This document shows positions 26,938 through 35,867 of a stretch of DNA of 64,000 bases, in pieces (position 1 is the first letter of the stretch; every line of letters begins with the position of its first letter). Source of the stretch: Paenibacillus sacheonensis (GTDB lineage: Bacteria > Bacillota > Bacilli > Paenibacillales > Paenibacillaceae). A program made the translations under genes and the position numbers. The notes under the pieces were generated by a model. The model had not been told where the DNA came from, ran no database searches, and saw only the letters and a list, made by a program, of their open reading frames with translations. The DNA is taken from positions 1-64,000 of the forward strand of contig NZ_JAAAMU010000010.1 of the NCBI RefSeq assembly GCF_009909195.1, given 5' to 3'.

Positions 26938-28073
26938 CGATGATGCGAATGGTAACGCTGCAGGCGGCTTTTGCGCTGCTGCTCCTATTGACCGGATGCT
27001 TGAACGGTTCGCGTTCCGAGACGATCATCATTCCCGGCGCCGAAGAGGACCGAATGAACGGCGAGGCGGGGCAGACTTTCCAAGTGAAGACGATTTATCG
27101 GCTGCCGGCAGCGGAGATGAAAACAGGGCAGCTGCTCGGATGGTCGGGCCCGAAGACGGTCATCGGCCTGTTCCTGGATACGATGCCTTCGCAAGCACTG
27201 AACGCGCAGGTACGGCGGTTTTCCCCGCCATACGATCAAGCGCAGCCGCTGCACGGCATAAACGCGAATACGGATAGCTACGAGCTGTCGCCCGACGGGA
27301 AGCTTCTGTCGGGGTATACGAAGGATAGGCACGGCATCGCCCTGCAGGTGGTCTCGCTGGCGGACGGAAAGACCAAGAAGATCTCCCCGCCTAATTCCGA
27401 ACCATGGGGGCTGCGGTCGCGCGCCATGAAGTGGTCGGGCAACAGCCGTTATGTCTCCTTTTTGACGTCAGGCTCGGCGAAGGGACAAACGAACGTCTGC
27501 GTATACGATACGAAGGCCGGCACGACGAAGGTGTACCCGCTGACGGGGTTGGAGGACGGGCATTATTTCGAAGGGGTCACCTTGTCCGATGACGCCGGCG
27601 GGATCCTCGTCGAAACCGGGGATACGATCGCGCTGGGGGTGCGAAGCGGAACCGGTTATCGCATGCAATACGATCATCCGGCGGCGAGCGAAGGGACTGC
27701 CTGGGTCAATAACGATCAATTCGTGTTTCTGGGCACGGACGGTACGCTGTTCGAGTACGACGGCCGCAACGGGGTGCTGTCCGTTCTGCTGGAAAAGGTC
27801 GGCAGCTTCCGGCTATCCCCCGACCGGCAAGTGATCGCCTACACGCAGAACGAGAAGGATACGATCTTCGCGGGCAAGCTGCAGGGCAATAATATCCTGT
27901 TCCGGAACACGGTTTATCAAGGGATTTTGCCGCTGCGGATGGATTGGAGTCCGGGCAACGACGCGCTGCTGATCGATGGACGAAAACAATACCCGCGGTC
28001 GGCGGTGCAAAGCGAGACCGCGGCGGCGGCTCCTGCCGAAGACTACGTGCCTTTCATTATCCAATTTCAGTAA
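26934..28073 (+). CDS. Beta-propeller-like lipoprotein
   Basis: 379 residues. It overlaps the kinase stop by 4 bp (ATGA). A signal with lipobox LLLTGC (Cys22) is followed by a repeated pattern of short beta strands typical of TolB/WD40-like propellers (SPDGKLLSGYTKDRHG, WSGNSRYVSFLTSG, SPDRQVIAYTQNEKD, WSPGNDALLIDGRK). It is probably anchored outside the cell and translationally coupled to the kinase, so a role in signal input is plausible but unproven. A terminator follows directly. Confidence 0.7.
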   Translation: MTMMRMVTLQAAFALLLLLTGCLNGSRSETIIIPGAEEDRMNGEAGQTFQVKTIYRLPAAEMKTGQLLGWSGPKTVIGLFLDTMPSQALNAQVRRFSPPYDQAQPLHGINANTDSYELSPDGKLLSGYTKDRHGIALQVVSLADGKTKKISPPNSEPWGLRSRAMKWSGNSRYVSFLTSGSAKGQTNVCVYDTKAGTTKVYPLTGLEDGHYFEGVTLSDDAGGILVETGDTIALGVRSGTGYRMQYDHPAASEGTAWVNNDQFVFLGTDGTLFEYDGRNGVLSVLLEKVGSFRLSPDRQVIAYTQNEKDTIFAGKLQGNNILFRNTVYQGILPLRMDWSPGNDALLIDGRKQYPRSAVQSETAAAAPAEDYVPFIIQFQ

Positions 28074-28086
28074 GAGGACGCCATGG

Positions 28087-28126
28087 GCAGACTGGACGAG
28101 CATTCGTCCGGTCTGCTGTTTTATTT
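28087..28126 (+). terminator. Terminator of the two-component operon
   Basis: GCAGACTGGACGA pairs with TCGTCCGGTCTGC around a 4-base loop, followed by TGTTTTATTTT. Confidence 0.85.
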
Positions 28127-28241
28127 TGGAGACATTTTGTTCACACGCGGATGAAGTTTTGGAGATATCTCTTCTTTATAGTCGGTATGAGCGAGTCAAG
28201 ACGGCTCGTCCGGAAGCTGAATACGAAGGAGAGAAGCACGA

Positions 28242-29720
28242 ATGAGAACATACGGATTAAGCATTGCCGCGAGCTGCTTGCTGGCGCTCGCGTTGACGGG
28301 CTGCAGCGGAGGAGACGCGAACGGCGGTACGCCGGCGGACGAAGGAAGGCCGGTCGGCAGCGCAACGACCTCGGCGGCCGACGCGGGTTCGAACGCAAGC
28401 GCGGACGACGGCAGTACGAAGGGAGGAACGAACGGCGGAACGACAGGCGAGGCGCCGGACGGGGGCGGCAAGAAGACGATCGTCTTCTCCACCTTTTGGC
28501 AGGATGCCAAGTTCGAGGATGCGATCAAGCAGTACGAAGCCCAGCACCCGAATATCGATATCAAGCTCGAGGAAGGCACCTATAAGAATGAGACGCTCGA
28601 AGCGGACATCGATAAATATTTGACCGCCACGAACACGGCCATGCTGGCCGGCAAAGGTCCCGACATTCTCGCGATGGATCTGCTCCCGACCGACAATTAC
28701 GTGAAGCATAAGCTGCTGGCCGATCTCGGTCCGTTCATGGAACAAGATTCGGACTTTCATAAGGGCGATTATTTCACGAATATTTTGGATAACGTCCGGA
28801 TCGGCGAAGGCCTGTACAGCATGCCGCTCACTTTCTTCCTGATGGGCTTCGCGGGCGACGTCGACGCCATCGCGGACAGCGGCGCGAAATTCGACGATCT
28901 GACGTGGTCGTGGAGCGATTTCGAGAAGACGGCCGGCGAACTTGTCGCGAAAGGCGCGCTCAAGTCGGCATTATCGTACGAAAGCCCGGAATACCTGCTC
29001 GGCGAGATGGTCAGCGACAATCACGACTTGTTTATCGATGACGCCGAGCATAAGGCGCGTTTCGATTCGGCGTCCTTCACCGGCCTGATGAAACAGGTCA
29101 AGGCACTGTTCGACGACGGCGTCGTCTCCAAGATGGGGCGCGGCGTGAATGCGTATTTCCAGAGCATCCAGATTAATTCGCCGAAGGATTACTTGGAATC
29201 GATGCAGGGCTACAGCCTCGGCGTGAAGCTGGCAAACAAGAATTTGGGCGAACACGTAAAGCTGTACGCGAAGCCGCATGCGCAGGACACGGCGGCCGGC
29301 GGTTATTTCAAGACTTACCGGAGCGTTGCGATCAACGCGAATTCCAAGGTCCAGCCGGAAGCATGGGACTTCATCGCGTTCTTGATGTCGGAGGAGATTC
29401 AGGAGCCGCTGACGGCGACCGGATTCCCAATCAATAAGGCGGCGTATGCCAAGCAGATTCAGGCGGTGAAGGACATGGGGACGATCAAAGGGTTTCCGGA
29501 AGGACCGCTGCAAGGGGCGACCTTCAAGGTGGACGAGGCGATGCTGGACGGGCTGAGCGGCTATGTGAACGGAGCGGTTCATTCGGTCGGCGACAACAAG
29601 TCCGACAAACTATGGCAGATGGTCGTCGCCGATTCGAAAGCGTTCTTCGCCGGCCAGAAATCCGCGGAGGACGTCGCGGGCCTCATTCAGAACAAAGCGA
29701 CGACCCTGCTCAATGAATAG
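28242..29720 (+). CDS. Extracellular sugar-binding lipoprotein, second importer
   Basis: 492 residues. Lipobox LALTGC (Cys21), then a ~60-residue Gly/Ala/Asp-rich linker and a family 1 solute-binding body (IVFSTFWQDAKFEDAIKQYE, then MLAGKGPDILAMDLL). AAGGAG lies upstream of the ATG. A perfect 10-bp palindrome, GAGATATCTC, lies ~70 bp upstream, within a GAAG...CTTC frame, and could be an operator. First gene of an SBP-permease-permease operon. Confidence 0.9.
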   Translation: MRTYGLSIAASCLLALALTGCSGGDANGGTPADEGRPVGSATTSAADAGSNASADDGSTKGGTNGGTTGEAPDGGGKKTIVFSTFWQDAKFEDAIKQYEAQHPNIDIKLEEGTYKNETLEADIDKYLTATNTAMLAGKGPDILAMDLLPTDNYVKHKLLADLGPFMEQDSDFHKGDYFTNILDNVRIGEGLYSMPLTFFLMGFAGDVDAIADSGAKFDDLTWSWSDFEKTAGELVAKGALKSALSYESPEYLLGEMVSDNHDLFIDDAEHKARFDSASFTGLMKQVKALFDDGVVSKMGRGVNAYFQSIQINSPKDYLESMQGYSLGVKLANKNLGEHVKLYAKPHAQDTAAGGYFKTYRSVAINANSKVQPEAWDFIAFLMSEEIQEPLTATGFPINKAAYAKQIQAVKDMGTIKGFPEGPLQGATFKVDEAMLDGLSGYVNGAVHSVGDNKSDKLWQMVVADSKAFFAGQKSAEDVAGLIQNKATTLLNE

Positions 29721-30594
29721 AGCCGGCATGAACATGCGGCTGCGCGGGGACGGGATGAAGGCGCTGTGGTTTCTGGCGCCGAGCTTGGCCGGGTTTGCGG
29801 TCTTTTATTTCATTCCGTTCCTGCTCGGCATCTACGAGTCCATGACGGACGGCGCGCTGGGCAGCAAGTTCGTCGGGCTGCGCAACTACGCGGAGCTGCT
29901 GCACAGCGGTTCCTTCCGCAAGGCGGCATCCAATACGATGCTCTTCGCCGGCATCGGCGTTCCGCTGCTCGTCGCGCTGTCCCTGGTGCTTGCCTTGCTG
30001 CTGAACCGGCCGCTTTATATGCGCAATGGGCTTCGGACGTCGATGATGATACCGCTCGTCGTGCCCGTCGCTTCCGTCGTCATGGCGTGGCAAATTTTCT
30101 TCGATTGGAACGGAGCCCTGAATGCTTGGCTGCATCGCGTTCACATGGCGCGAATCGATTGGATGCAATCCAATTGGTCGATGAGCATCATCGTCGCCAT
30201 GTACGTTTGGAAAAACATCGGCTATAACATGATTCTATTCCTGGCCGGCCTGCAATCGATTCCGAGGGATTACTACGAGACGGCGGCCATCGAGGGGGCA
30301 GGACGGCTGCATCGGTTCCGCCATATTACGATGGTGTATTTGACGCCGACGATGTTCTTCGTCGTGCTGATCTCGATCATCAATTCCTTCAAAGTATTCC
30401 GAGAGACGTATCTGCTCGCCGGCGACTATCCATACGATAGGCTGTACATGCTGCAGCACTATATGAACAACATGTTTTTCACGCTCGACATCCAGAAGCT
30501 GACGGCCGCAGCCACGATCATGGTCGGCTGCATCGTGCTTCTGGTAACGGGGCTGCTCGGCGTCGAACGCCGGTTCCGGGAAAGCGTGGAGTAG
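29713..30594 (+). CDS. Sugar ABC importer permease (UgpA/MalF-like)
   Basis: 293 residues with six predicted membrane segments and an intact EAA loop: YYETAAIEGAGRLHRFRHITMVYL. The start overlaps the binding-protein end by 8 bp, so translation is likely coupled; ATG 29728 is an alternative start. It pairs with the next permease. Confidence 0.92.
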   Translation: MNRAGMNMRLRGDGMKALWFLAPSLAGFAVFYFIPFLLGIYESMTDGALGSKFVGLRNYAELLHSGSFRKAASNTMLFAGIGVPLLVALSLVLALLLNRPLYMRNGLRTSMMIPLVVPVASVVMAWQIFFDWNGALNAWLHRVHMARIDWMQSNWSMSIIVAMYVWKNIGYNMILFLAGLQSIPRDYYETAAIEGAGRLHRFRHITMVYLTPTMFFVVLISIINSFKVFRETYLLAGDYPYDRLYMLQHYMNNMFFTLDIQKLTAAATIMVGCIVLLVTGLLGVERRFRESVE

Positions 30595-30606
30595 CAGGGG
30601 GTTACC

Positions 30607-31485
30607 ATGAAAAACTTATCCTGGCTTCCAAAGCTCGTCCTCTCGATTCTGATCGGAGCGGCTGCCGTCGCGATGCTGATTCCGATCTTGCTGACGGTCA
30701 CGAACTCGCTGATGACCGAGGAGGAGATCGGACGCAATTACGATCTGCTCGGGCAGATGGTCGATACCGCGGCAGGCGGCAAAGAGGCGTTCGTCAACCT
30801 GAAGCTCCTTCCGGACTGGCTGTCCTTCAAGCAGTACGCGCAGGTGCTGGTGCTAAGTCCGAAGTTTCTCGGGATGTTCTGGAATTCGGCGGCGCTCGTC
30901 GTGCCGATCGTCATCGGCCAGACGATCGTCGCCTCGCTGGCCGCATACGCCTTCGCCAAGCTGAGGTTCATCGGGCGCGACAAGCTGTTTCTGGTCTATC
31001 TGATGACCATGCTCATGCCATTCCAGGTTACGCTTGTGCCGAATTACCTCGTTATCGACAAGCTCGGCTTGATGAATCATGCGGCCGCGATCATTCTTCC
31101 CGGCATCTTCGGCGCGTTCGGGGTATTCATGATGCGGCAGTTCATGTCCCATATTCCGTATGCGTACACCGAAGCCGCCAAGATCGACGGGGCCGGGCAA
31201 TGGACGATCTTCATCCGCATCATGCTGCCGCTTATCAAGCCTGGACTAGCGGCGCTTACCGTTCTCTTGTTCGTCGATTATTGGAATATGATCGAGCAGC
31301 CGCTCATTTTCCTTCAGGACGCGTCGAAGCAGCCGTTGTCGCTATTCTTGGCGCAGATCAACCAATCGGCGCGGGGCATCGGTTTCGCCGCTTCCGCGCT
31401 GTACATGGCCCCGATGGTGCTGCTGTTTCTCTATGCGGAGTCCTACTTCGTCCAAGGCATTCAACAATCGGGCATCAAAGGATAA
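30607..31485 (+). CDS. Sugar ABC importer permease (UgpE/MalG-like)
   Basis: 292 residues with six membrane segments. A ~40-residue extracytoplasmic insert follows the first. The EAA loop is YTEAAKIDGAGQWTIFIRIMLPLIKP. CAGGGGG precedes the ATG, 12 bp after the partner permease. As in the first importer, no ATPase is encoded, consistent with use of a shared MsmX-type ATPase. Confidence 0.92.
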   Translation: MKNLSWLPKLVLSILIGAAAVAMLIPILLTVTNSLMTEEEIGRNYDLLGQMVDTAAGGKEAFVNLKLLPDWLSFKQYAQVLVLSPKFLGMFWNSAALVVPIVIGQTIVASLAAYAFAKLRFIGRDKLFLVYLMTMLMPFQVTLVPNYLVIDKLGLMNHAAAIILPGIFGAFGVFMMRQFMSHIPYAYTEAAKIDGAGQWTIFIRIMLPLIKPGLAALTVLLFVDYWNMIEQPLIFLQDASKQPLSLFLAQINQSARGIGFAASALYMAPMVLLFLYAESYFVQGIQQSGIKG

Positions 31486-31501
31486 TTCGGGAGTGATCGT
31501 C

Positions 31502-32641
31502 ATGGAAGAACGGACATCAGAGTCCAGAAAACGCAAAATCCGGCTCATCGCGGGCCTATTCCTCGTACTTCTCGCCGGATGCACGCTGGCAGGCAATTCG
31601 CTGCGGGCGTTATCGCTGCCGAAGGTCTACACGACGGTCCCATCCACGGGTTCGCTTGCGCATGACTACGAAGGCAGCGCGGCGATACAACCGGGCGAGG
31701 CGAGAGACCTCATGAATCCGGCAGGCTGGAAAGTCTCGAAGGTACTCGTCAAGCAAGGAGAACGGGTGCATAAAGGACAGCCGCTGGTTCTCTACGACGA
31801 CTCCGATGCCAGGTTGGAGCTGGCCGATCAACAGGCGGTTCTGAAGAAGCTTAATCTCTCCATGCATCAGCTGGAGAACGATTATATCGAAGCCGCGAGC
31901 GGAGACAGCGCGTCCGCCAAGGCTGCCGCAGCGAACGCGATCGAAACGGCCAAGCTCGATATCGCGAGCGAGCAGCGGCATATTGAACATCAGCAGAAGA
32001 CGATTGCCGAGAGCAGGCAAATCACGGCGCCGTTCGATGGCAGCGTCACGAAGGTCAATGCGGCGGCAGGGCTCGATTCCGGCGGCTTGCCGGATATAAC
32101 CGTGGCCAATTCGGCCAAGGGCTATCAGCTTCAACTGCTCGTTCCGGGAGAAACGGCCGCCTTATTTCATGCCGGGGATACGCTGGACCACATTACGGTG
32201 GAAGAGGCAGATGCGCGAACGCTGACAGGAACGATAACAACGATCGAGGAGGCTGCGGCAGGCGGATTGGCGGTAACGGGCGGAGAGGAGACCGGTGTTA
32301 CTGCCGATATGGGCCCGACGTATAAGTTGACCATCGTTTTCACGGACGATAGCCTTCGCGGAGGCGAGCAGGTCAACGTAAAGCTGTCCAAGGAAGGCGG
32401 CGATCAGCTGATCCTCGTTCCGAACGAAGCCGTTCACAAGAATGACCGGGGCGCGTACGTGTACACGTTGAGAGCCGAGGATGGCCCGCTCGGCAATGCG
32501 TATTATGTCGTGGAAACGCCCATAAAGATTGCCGACGCCAACGAATATGCAACCGCCGTCAGCGAGGGCTTGTTCGAGCGGCAGGATATCATCATCAACA
32601 GCAGCAGCTTCATCATGGATGGCGTCAGAGTCCGGCTGTAG
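31502..32641 (+). CDS. HlyD/RND-type membrane fusion (adaptor) protein
   Basis: 379 residues from the ATG at 31502 (CGGGAG upstream). One N-terminal hydrophobic segment contains AGC (Cys27), which could be an anchor or a lipobox. A lipoyl-like half (NPAGWKVSKVLVKQGERVHKGQPLVLYD), an Ala/Glu helical hairpin and a second lipoyl half (APFDGSVTKVNAAAGLDSGG) follow, then a beta-barrel and C-terminal domain. Such adaptors normally serve MacB- or RND-type exporters, yet none is adjacent. It lies 16 bp after the sugar importer permease and is probably in the same transcript. Confidence 0.82.
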   Translation: MEERTSESRKRKIRLIAGLFLVLLAGCTLAGNSLRALSLPKVYTTVPSTGSLAHDYEGSAAIQPGEARDLMNPAGWKVSKVLVKQGERVHKGQPLVLYDDSDARLELADQQAVLKKLNLSMHQLENDYIEAASGDSASAKAAAANAIETAKLDIASEQRHIEHQQKTIAESRQITAPFDGSVTKVNAAAGLDSGGLPDITVANSAKGYQLQLLVPGETAALFHAGDTLDHITVEEADARTLTGTITTIEEAAAGGLAVTGGEETGVTADMGPTYKLTIVFTDDSLRGGEQVNVKLSKEGGDQLILVPNEAVHKNDRGAYVYTLRAEDGPLGNAYYVVETPIKIADANEYATAVSEGLFERQDIIINSSSFIMDGVRVRL

Positions 32642-32726
32642 CGCGTCGGACGCAGACCGTCGCGACTTAACGATCGGGTATTCGACGACTCGCCTCGGCT
32701 TGTTGAATGTTTATTGGAATGCGAAG

Positions 32727-32756
32727 TTGACTTCGAACTTTCCTTCATGGTATATT
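32727..32756 (+). promoter_or_regulatory. Promoter of tRNA-Leu copy 3
   Basis: TTGACT, an 18-bp spacer ending in ATGG, then TATATT; the -10 is 48 bp before the tRNA. Confidence 0.7.
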
Positions 32757-32798
32757 AAATTTCGCCGCTTCTGGAAAGAAGCGACATCTGCCGGATAT

Positions 32799-32885
32799 GC
32801 GGTCGTGGCGGAATTGGCAGACGCGCTAGATTCAGGTTCTAGTGGTGTAACAGCCGTGGAGGTTCGAGTCCTCTCGACCGCACCA
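32799..32885 (+). tRNA. tRNA-Leu (anticodon CAG), copy 3
   Basis: Identical 87-nt class II tRNA with encoded CCA. It is preceded by the conserved leader GAAGCGACATCTGCCGGAT. Confidence 0.97.
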
Positions 32886-32900
32886 ACCATACAAACCCGA

Positions 32901-32930
32901 GAAGCCTTGCCGATGCAGGGCTTTTTTTTA
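32901..32930 (+). terminator. Terminator of tRNA-Leu copy 3
   Basis: AAGCCTTGC and GCAGGGCTT pair around CGAT, followed by a run of T. Confidence 0.8.
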
Positions 32931-33000
32931 TGATTCGACGAATAACCATAGAAAGAGGAGCCAATACTTCTAGCTAATTTGCAGGTAATGAATTTCCCGG

Positions 33001-33030
33001 TTGACTTTATAATTTGATTCATGATATATT
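33001..33030 (+). promoter_or_regulatory. Promoter of tRNA-Leu copy 4
   Basis: TTGACT, an 18-bp spacer ending in ATGA, then TATATT; the -10 is 53 bp before the tRNA. Confidence 0.7.
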
Positions 33031-33077
33031 AATTCTCGCCGCTTCAAAGAATGCTTGAAGCGACATCTGCCGGATGT

Positions 33078-33164
33078 GCGGTCGTGGCGGAATTGGCAGA
33101 CGCGCTAGATTCAGGTTCTAGTGGTGTAACAGCCGTGGAGGTTCGAGTCCTCTCGACCGCACCA
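33078..33164 (+). tRNA. tRNA-Leu (anticodon CAG), copy 4
   Basis: Identical 87-nt class II tRNA with encoded CCA, 192 bp after copy 3. The leader GAAGCGACATCTGCCGGAT is repeated as well, so promoter, leader, tRNA and terminator together look like a duplicated cassette. Confidence 0.97.
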
Positions 33165-33179
33165 ACCATACAAACTCAA

Positions 33180-33210
33180 GAAGCCTTGCTGATGCAAGGC
33201 TTCTTTTTTG
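33180..33210 (+). terminator. Terminator of tRNA-Leu copy 4
   Basis: GAAGCCTTGC and GCAAGGCTTC pair perfectly around TGAT, followed by TTTTTT. Confidence 0.85.
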
Positions 33211-33295
33211 TGCCTGTTAAGCAACTCGTCCAAGCCAACGCATCGTTATTTTCATAGCATGTAACTATCAAGAAAGGGAGGAGTGGATTGTAAGA

Positions 33296-33715
33296 ATGGT
33301 GAAAAAATTAATCGACTATAACGTCAGCGTACCGGCTGTCGTGACGAATGCCGTCAATATTCAAGTTCCGCAGACGCCGGCCAAAGTCATTCTGGCTGAA
33401 CTCGGCATCTTTATCGTTCCGGAAGCCGTGAACAACCGCGTGAATTTGACGGCTACGATCGGAGCTGCAGCAACGTCAGGCAACATCGTAGACGTGCTGT
33501 TCCGCGTATTTCGCGGTAACCAAGAAATTTTCTATGCGCTGCAAGGATTCGAAACCGAGTACGAGCATTACGGCATCGTGACGCTGCAAGTGATCGACAT
33601 CAACGTGCCGCCCGGCGCGCACGGATATTCGTTGTACGTAGAGAAGCAAACGGAGACGGCGACTGCTGCCGTGATCGGCCCGATCAATCTCAGCGCGGCC
33701 GTCTACGAAGTGTGA
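33296..33715 (+). CDS. Small beta-rich hypothetical protein, 139 aa
   Basis: The ATG at 33296 lies about 15 bp after GGGAGGAG, a long spacing, with no better start in frame. The product has no signal peptide or Cys and is made of alternating hydrophobic strands (KVILAELGIFIVPE, NIVDVLFRVFRG, GIVTLQVIDINVPPGAHGYSLYVE), suggesting a jelly-roll sandwich like those of some spore-surface proteins. That likeness is only structural in feel. A GAGGA/TCCTC hairpin with a T-rich run follows at about 33760-33788. Confidence 0.6.
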   Translation: MVKKLIDYNVSVPAVVTNAVNIQVPQTPAKVILAELGIFIVPEAVNNRVNLTATIGAAATSGNIVDVLFRVFRGNQEIFYALQGFETEYEHYGIVTLQVIDINVPPGAHGYSLYVEKQTETATAAVIGPINLSAAVYEV

Positions 33716-33870
33716 TGCGGAACTACTGAACGTTGTATCGTTGCATCTTAGGAAGGAAAGCCGAGGAGAAGTCCTCGCTTTTCTTTTATGAAGGGACAGA
33801 ATCATACATATTTTTCCTCCTCCCGGCAAACAATGAAAGGAATGCAGATCCAAGAGAGGACGAAAAGAAC

Positions 33871-34710
33871 ATGAACAAGGGAAAGTTTGCTGCTTTGGTT
33901 TTGCTTGCTTGCGCGCTTGCTGTCGCGGGGCCAGCGCCTCGGCACGAGACGGCGGCGGCTGCGGAACAGCAAGAACAACAAAAACAACAACGGCAAGTGA
34001 CGAGCAGTCATCGCGAAGTCGCGATCGTCATCGACGACTTCGGCAATGGAATGGCGGGAACGCCCGAGATGCTGCGTCTGCCCGTCAAATTCACGACGGC
34101 GGTCATGCCGTTCATGCCGACCACGAAACAGGACGCGGAGCTGTCCCATAAGCTCGGCAACGACGTGATCGTCCATATGCCGATGGAGCCGGTTCGGGGC
34201 AAGCCCGAGTGGCTTGGCCCCGGCGCCATCACGACGAGCATGAGCGATGCCGAGATCCGGAAGCGGGTGGAAGCCGCCATCGACGATGTGCCGCATGCCG
34301 TCGGCATGAACAATCACATGGGCTCGAAGGTGACGGCGGACGAACGCGTTATGCGGGTCGTGCTCGGCGTCGTGAAGGAGCGGGGCTTATTCTTCCTCGA
34401 CAGCCGGACGACGTACAAGACGGTGCTGCCGAAGCTGACGGCCGAGATGGGCGTTCCGCTGCTGTCCAATCAAGTCTTTCTCGACGACGTCTATACGACG
34501 AGCCATATTTCCAAGCAAATCGGCGTGCTGCGCAAGCATCTGGAGAACAACGAATCCTGCATCACGATCGGCCATGTGGGTCCGCCCGGTAAATTGACGG
34601 CTGCCGTCTTGACGAACGCCATTCCCCAGCTGCAAGGGAAGACAAGGTTCGTGCGTTTGTCTGAAATGCTAGTCCCGTCAGCGGAGAAGGATATAATTCC
34701 GCACTCCTGA
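33871..34710 (+). CDS. Divergent polysaccharide deacetylase, YibQ-like
   Basis: 279 residues from the ATG at 33871 (GAGAGGA upstream). A signal peptide and a Gln-rich linker precede the domain. The domain starts with VAIVIDDFGNGMAGTPEMLRL, contains TAVMPFMP, VHMPMEP, GMNNHMGSKVTADERVM and FFLDSRT, and ends with TIGHVGPP, the motif set of the YibQ branch of the NodB/polysaccharide-deacetylase superfamily. Its substrate is unproven; a role at the cell envelope is likely. The 3' end overlaps by 33 bp the end of the amidase gene on the other strand. Confidence 0.88.
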   Translation: MNKGKFAALVLLACALAVAGPAPRHETAAAAEQQEQQKQQRQVTSSHREVAIVIDDFGNGMAGTPEMLRLPVKFTTAVMPFMPTTKQDAELSHKLGNDVIVHMPMEPVRGKPEWLGPGAITTSMSDAEIRKRVEAAIDDVPHAVGMNNHMGSKVTADERVMRVVLGVVKERGLFFLDSRTTYKTVLPKLTAEMGVPLLSNQVFLDDVYTTSHISKQIGVLRKHLENNESCITIGHVGPPGKLTAAVLTNAIPQLQGKTRFVRLSEMLVPSAEKDIIPHS

Positions 34711-35460
34711 CGTAATGGCGGCCGCGATTTCCGTTTGCTTGACGGGGTCGGTCAGCATTTGCCGGTCGCCTTCATGACTGATGAAACCGAGCTCGACGAT
34801 AACGGCGGGCTTCTTCACGACATTAAGCAGATAGAAGGGCTTCCCTATTCGGGGGAGCCCTCTCGTGTTTTGCCTGCGATTCATCGCGTCCTGGATGCAG
34901 AACGCAAGCAGCGCGCTCTGTCCTTCGTTCTGATGCAGCACGAGAGGGCCGTATTCGGTTCGATCCGGCGCCCAATTCACATGGATGCTTATCAGAATCT
35001 GCGTGTCGATCTCCTTCGTCAGCTGACTGCGCTGCGACAAGTCCCTTCTATGCCGGGACGAAGACGGATTCCATCGGTTATCGTCGCTGAGCGCATAGTC
35101 GCCGCTGCGGTTCAGAATCGCGCGAATGCCGTTGTTTTGAAGCAGCAGGTACAATTTTTTGGCGACGGCCAGATTAATGTCCTTCTCCAGCAGCTCCTCA
35201 TGATGGGCGCCGCCGTCGATACCTCCGTGCCCGACGTCGATCAATACTTGGGCCGTGGGCAAAGCGCGGCTGTAATCCGTCGGCAGCATGCTGTCAAGCG
35301 AGGACTCCTGGGAGGCGTCCGGCAGCGCCGCTTGGTCGCCTGCTTGATTGACCGGTTCGGAATACGATTGCCTTGAAGCCAGACAGCTGATCAGGATTAC
35401 AGCTGCGCAGAATGACAAGCCCAAGCGAATCGATTGCATCATCCTTCGTTGTCCTCGCAT
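34678..35460 (-). CDS. N-acetylmuramoyl-L-alanine amidase, exported (Amidase_3)
   Basis: 260 residues from the ATG at 35460, 9 bp after GGAGG; an in-frame GTG at 35466 is too close to that site. A signal/anchor (GLSFCAAVILISCLA) and linker precede the zinc amidase domain: LIDVGHGGIDGGAHHEELLEKDINL (zinc His and Glu), QILISIHVNWAP (zinc His) and PAVIVELGFISHEGD (catalytic Glu). It is a second cell-wall amidase of the same family as the one at 23893 but clearly divergent. Tail-to-tail overlap with the deacetylase gene. Confidence 0.9.
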   Translation of the reverse strand: MRGQRRMMQSIRLGLSFCAAVILISCLASRQSYSEPVNQAGDQAALPDASQESSLDSMLPTDYSRALPTAQVLIDVGHGGIDGGAHHEELLEKDINLAVAKKLYLLLQNNGIRAILNRSGDYALSDDNRWNPSSSRHRRDLSQRSQLTKEIDTQILISIHVNWAPDRTEYGPLVLHQNEGQSALLAFCIQDAMNRRQNTRGLPRIGKPFYLLNVVKKPAVIVELGFISHEGDRQMLTDPVKQTEIAAAITSGVRNYILLR

Positions 35461-35604
35461 CGGCACAATCCTCCATTTCCAAAATGACTATGCTTAGCGT
35501 GGCACATACCAAGGGAACTCATTCATGTTTGAAAGAAATCATTCGCGGGGACACTGTTTATTAGGAGCAACAACGAAATCCATGCAAAGAGGAGCGTGGC
35601 TGTT

Positions 35605-35805
35605 ATGGCAGTGGAAAAACCGGAGGATTACATCAAATTCATGACGGGCAAAGTCGTCGGCTATATTGAAACGCCCCAGGAAGAACGCAGCGAAAAACGC
35701 AAAAAAGCCAAGGCTGCCAAAGAGCCTTGGCTGACGCGTTGGTTTGGTTTAGGCGGATTCGCGATTGCGCAATGGATGCGATCCCGCGACATTGAACCGA
35801 AGTGA
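35605..35805 (+). CDS. yqzE: YqzE family protein
   Basis: 66 residues from the ATG at 35605 (AGAGGAG 10 bp upstream; the GTG at 35596 is too close). It matches the YqzE pattern: an N-terminal DYIKFMTGKVVGYIETPQEER, a basic middle (KRKKAKAAKEPW) and RWFGLGGFAIAQWM at the C terminus. In Bacillus yqzE lies beside the comG operon and yqhG; here yqhG/yqhH lie close by but comG does not. Function unknown. Confidence 0.85.
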   Translation: MAVEKPEDYIKFMTGKVVGYIETPQEERSEKRKKAKAAKEPWLTRWFGLGGFAIAQWMRSRDIEPK

Positions 35806-35867
35806 ATAAGAATCATCTATACGTGCGCTTGCGTGTAATAATTGCATGGAAATACCCCTTTATTATT

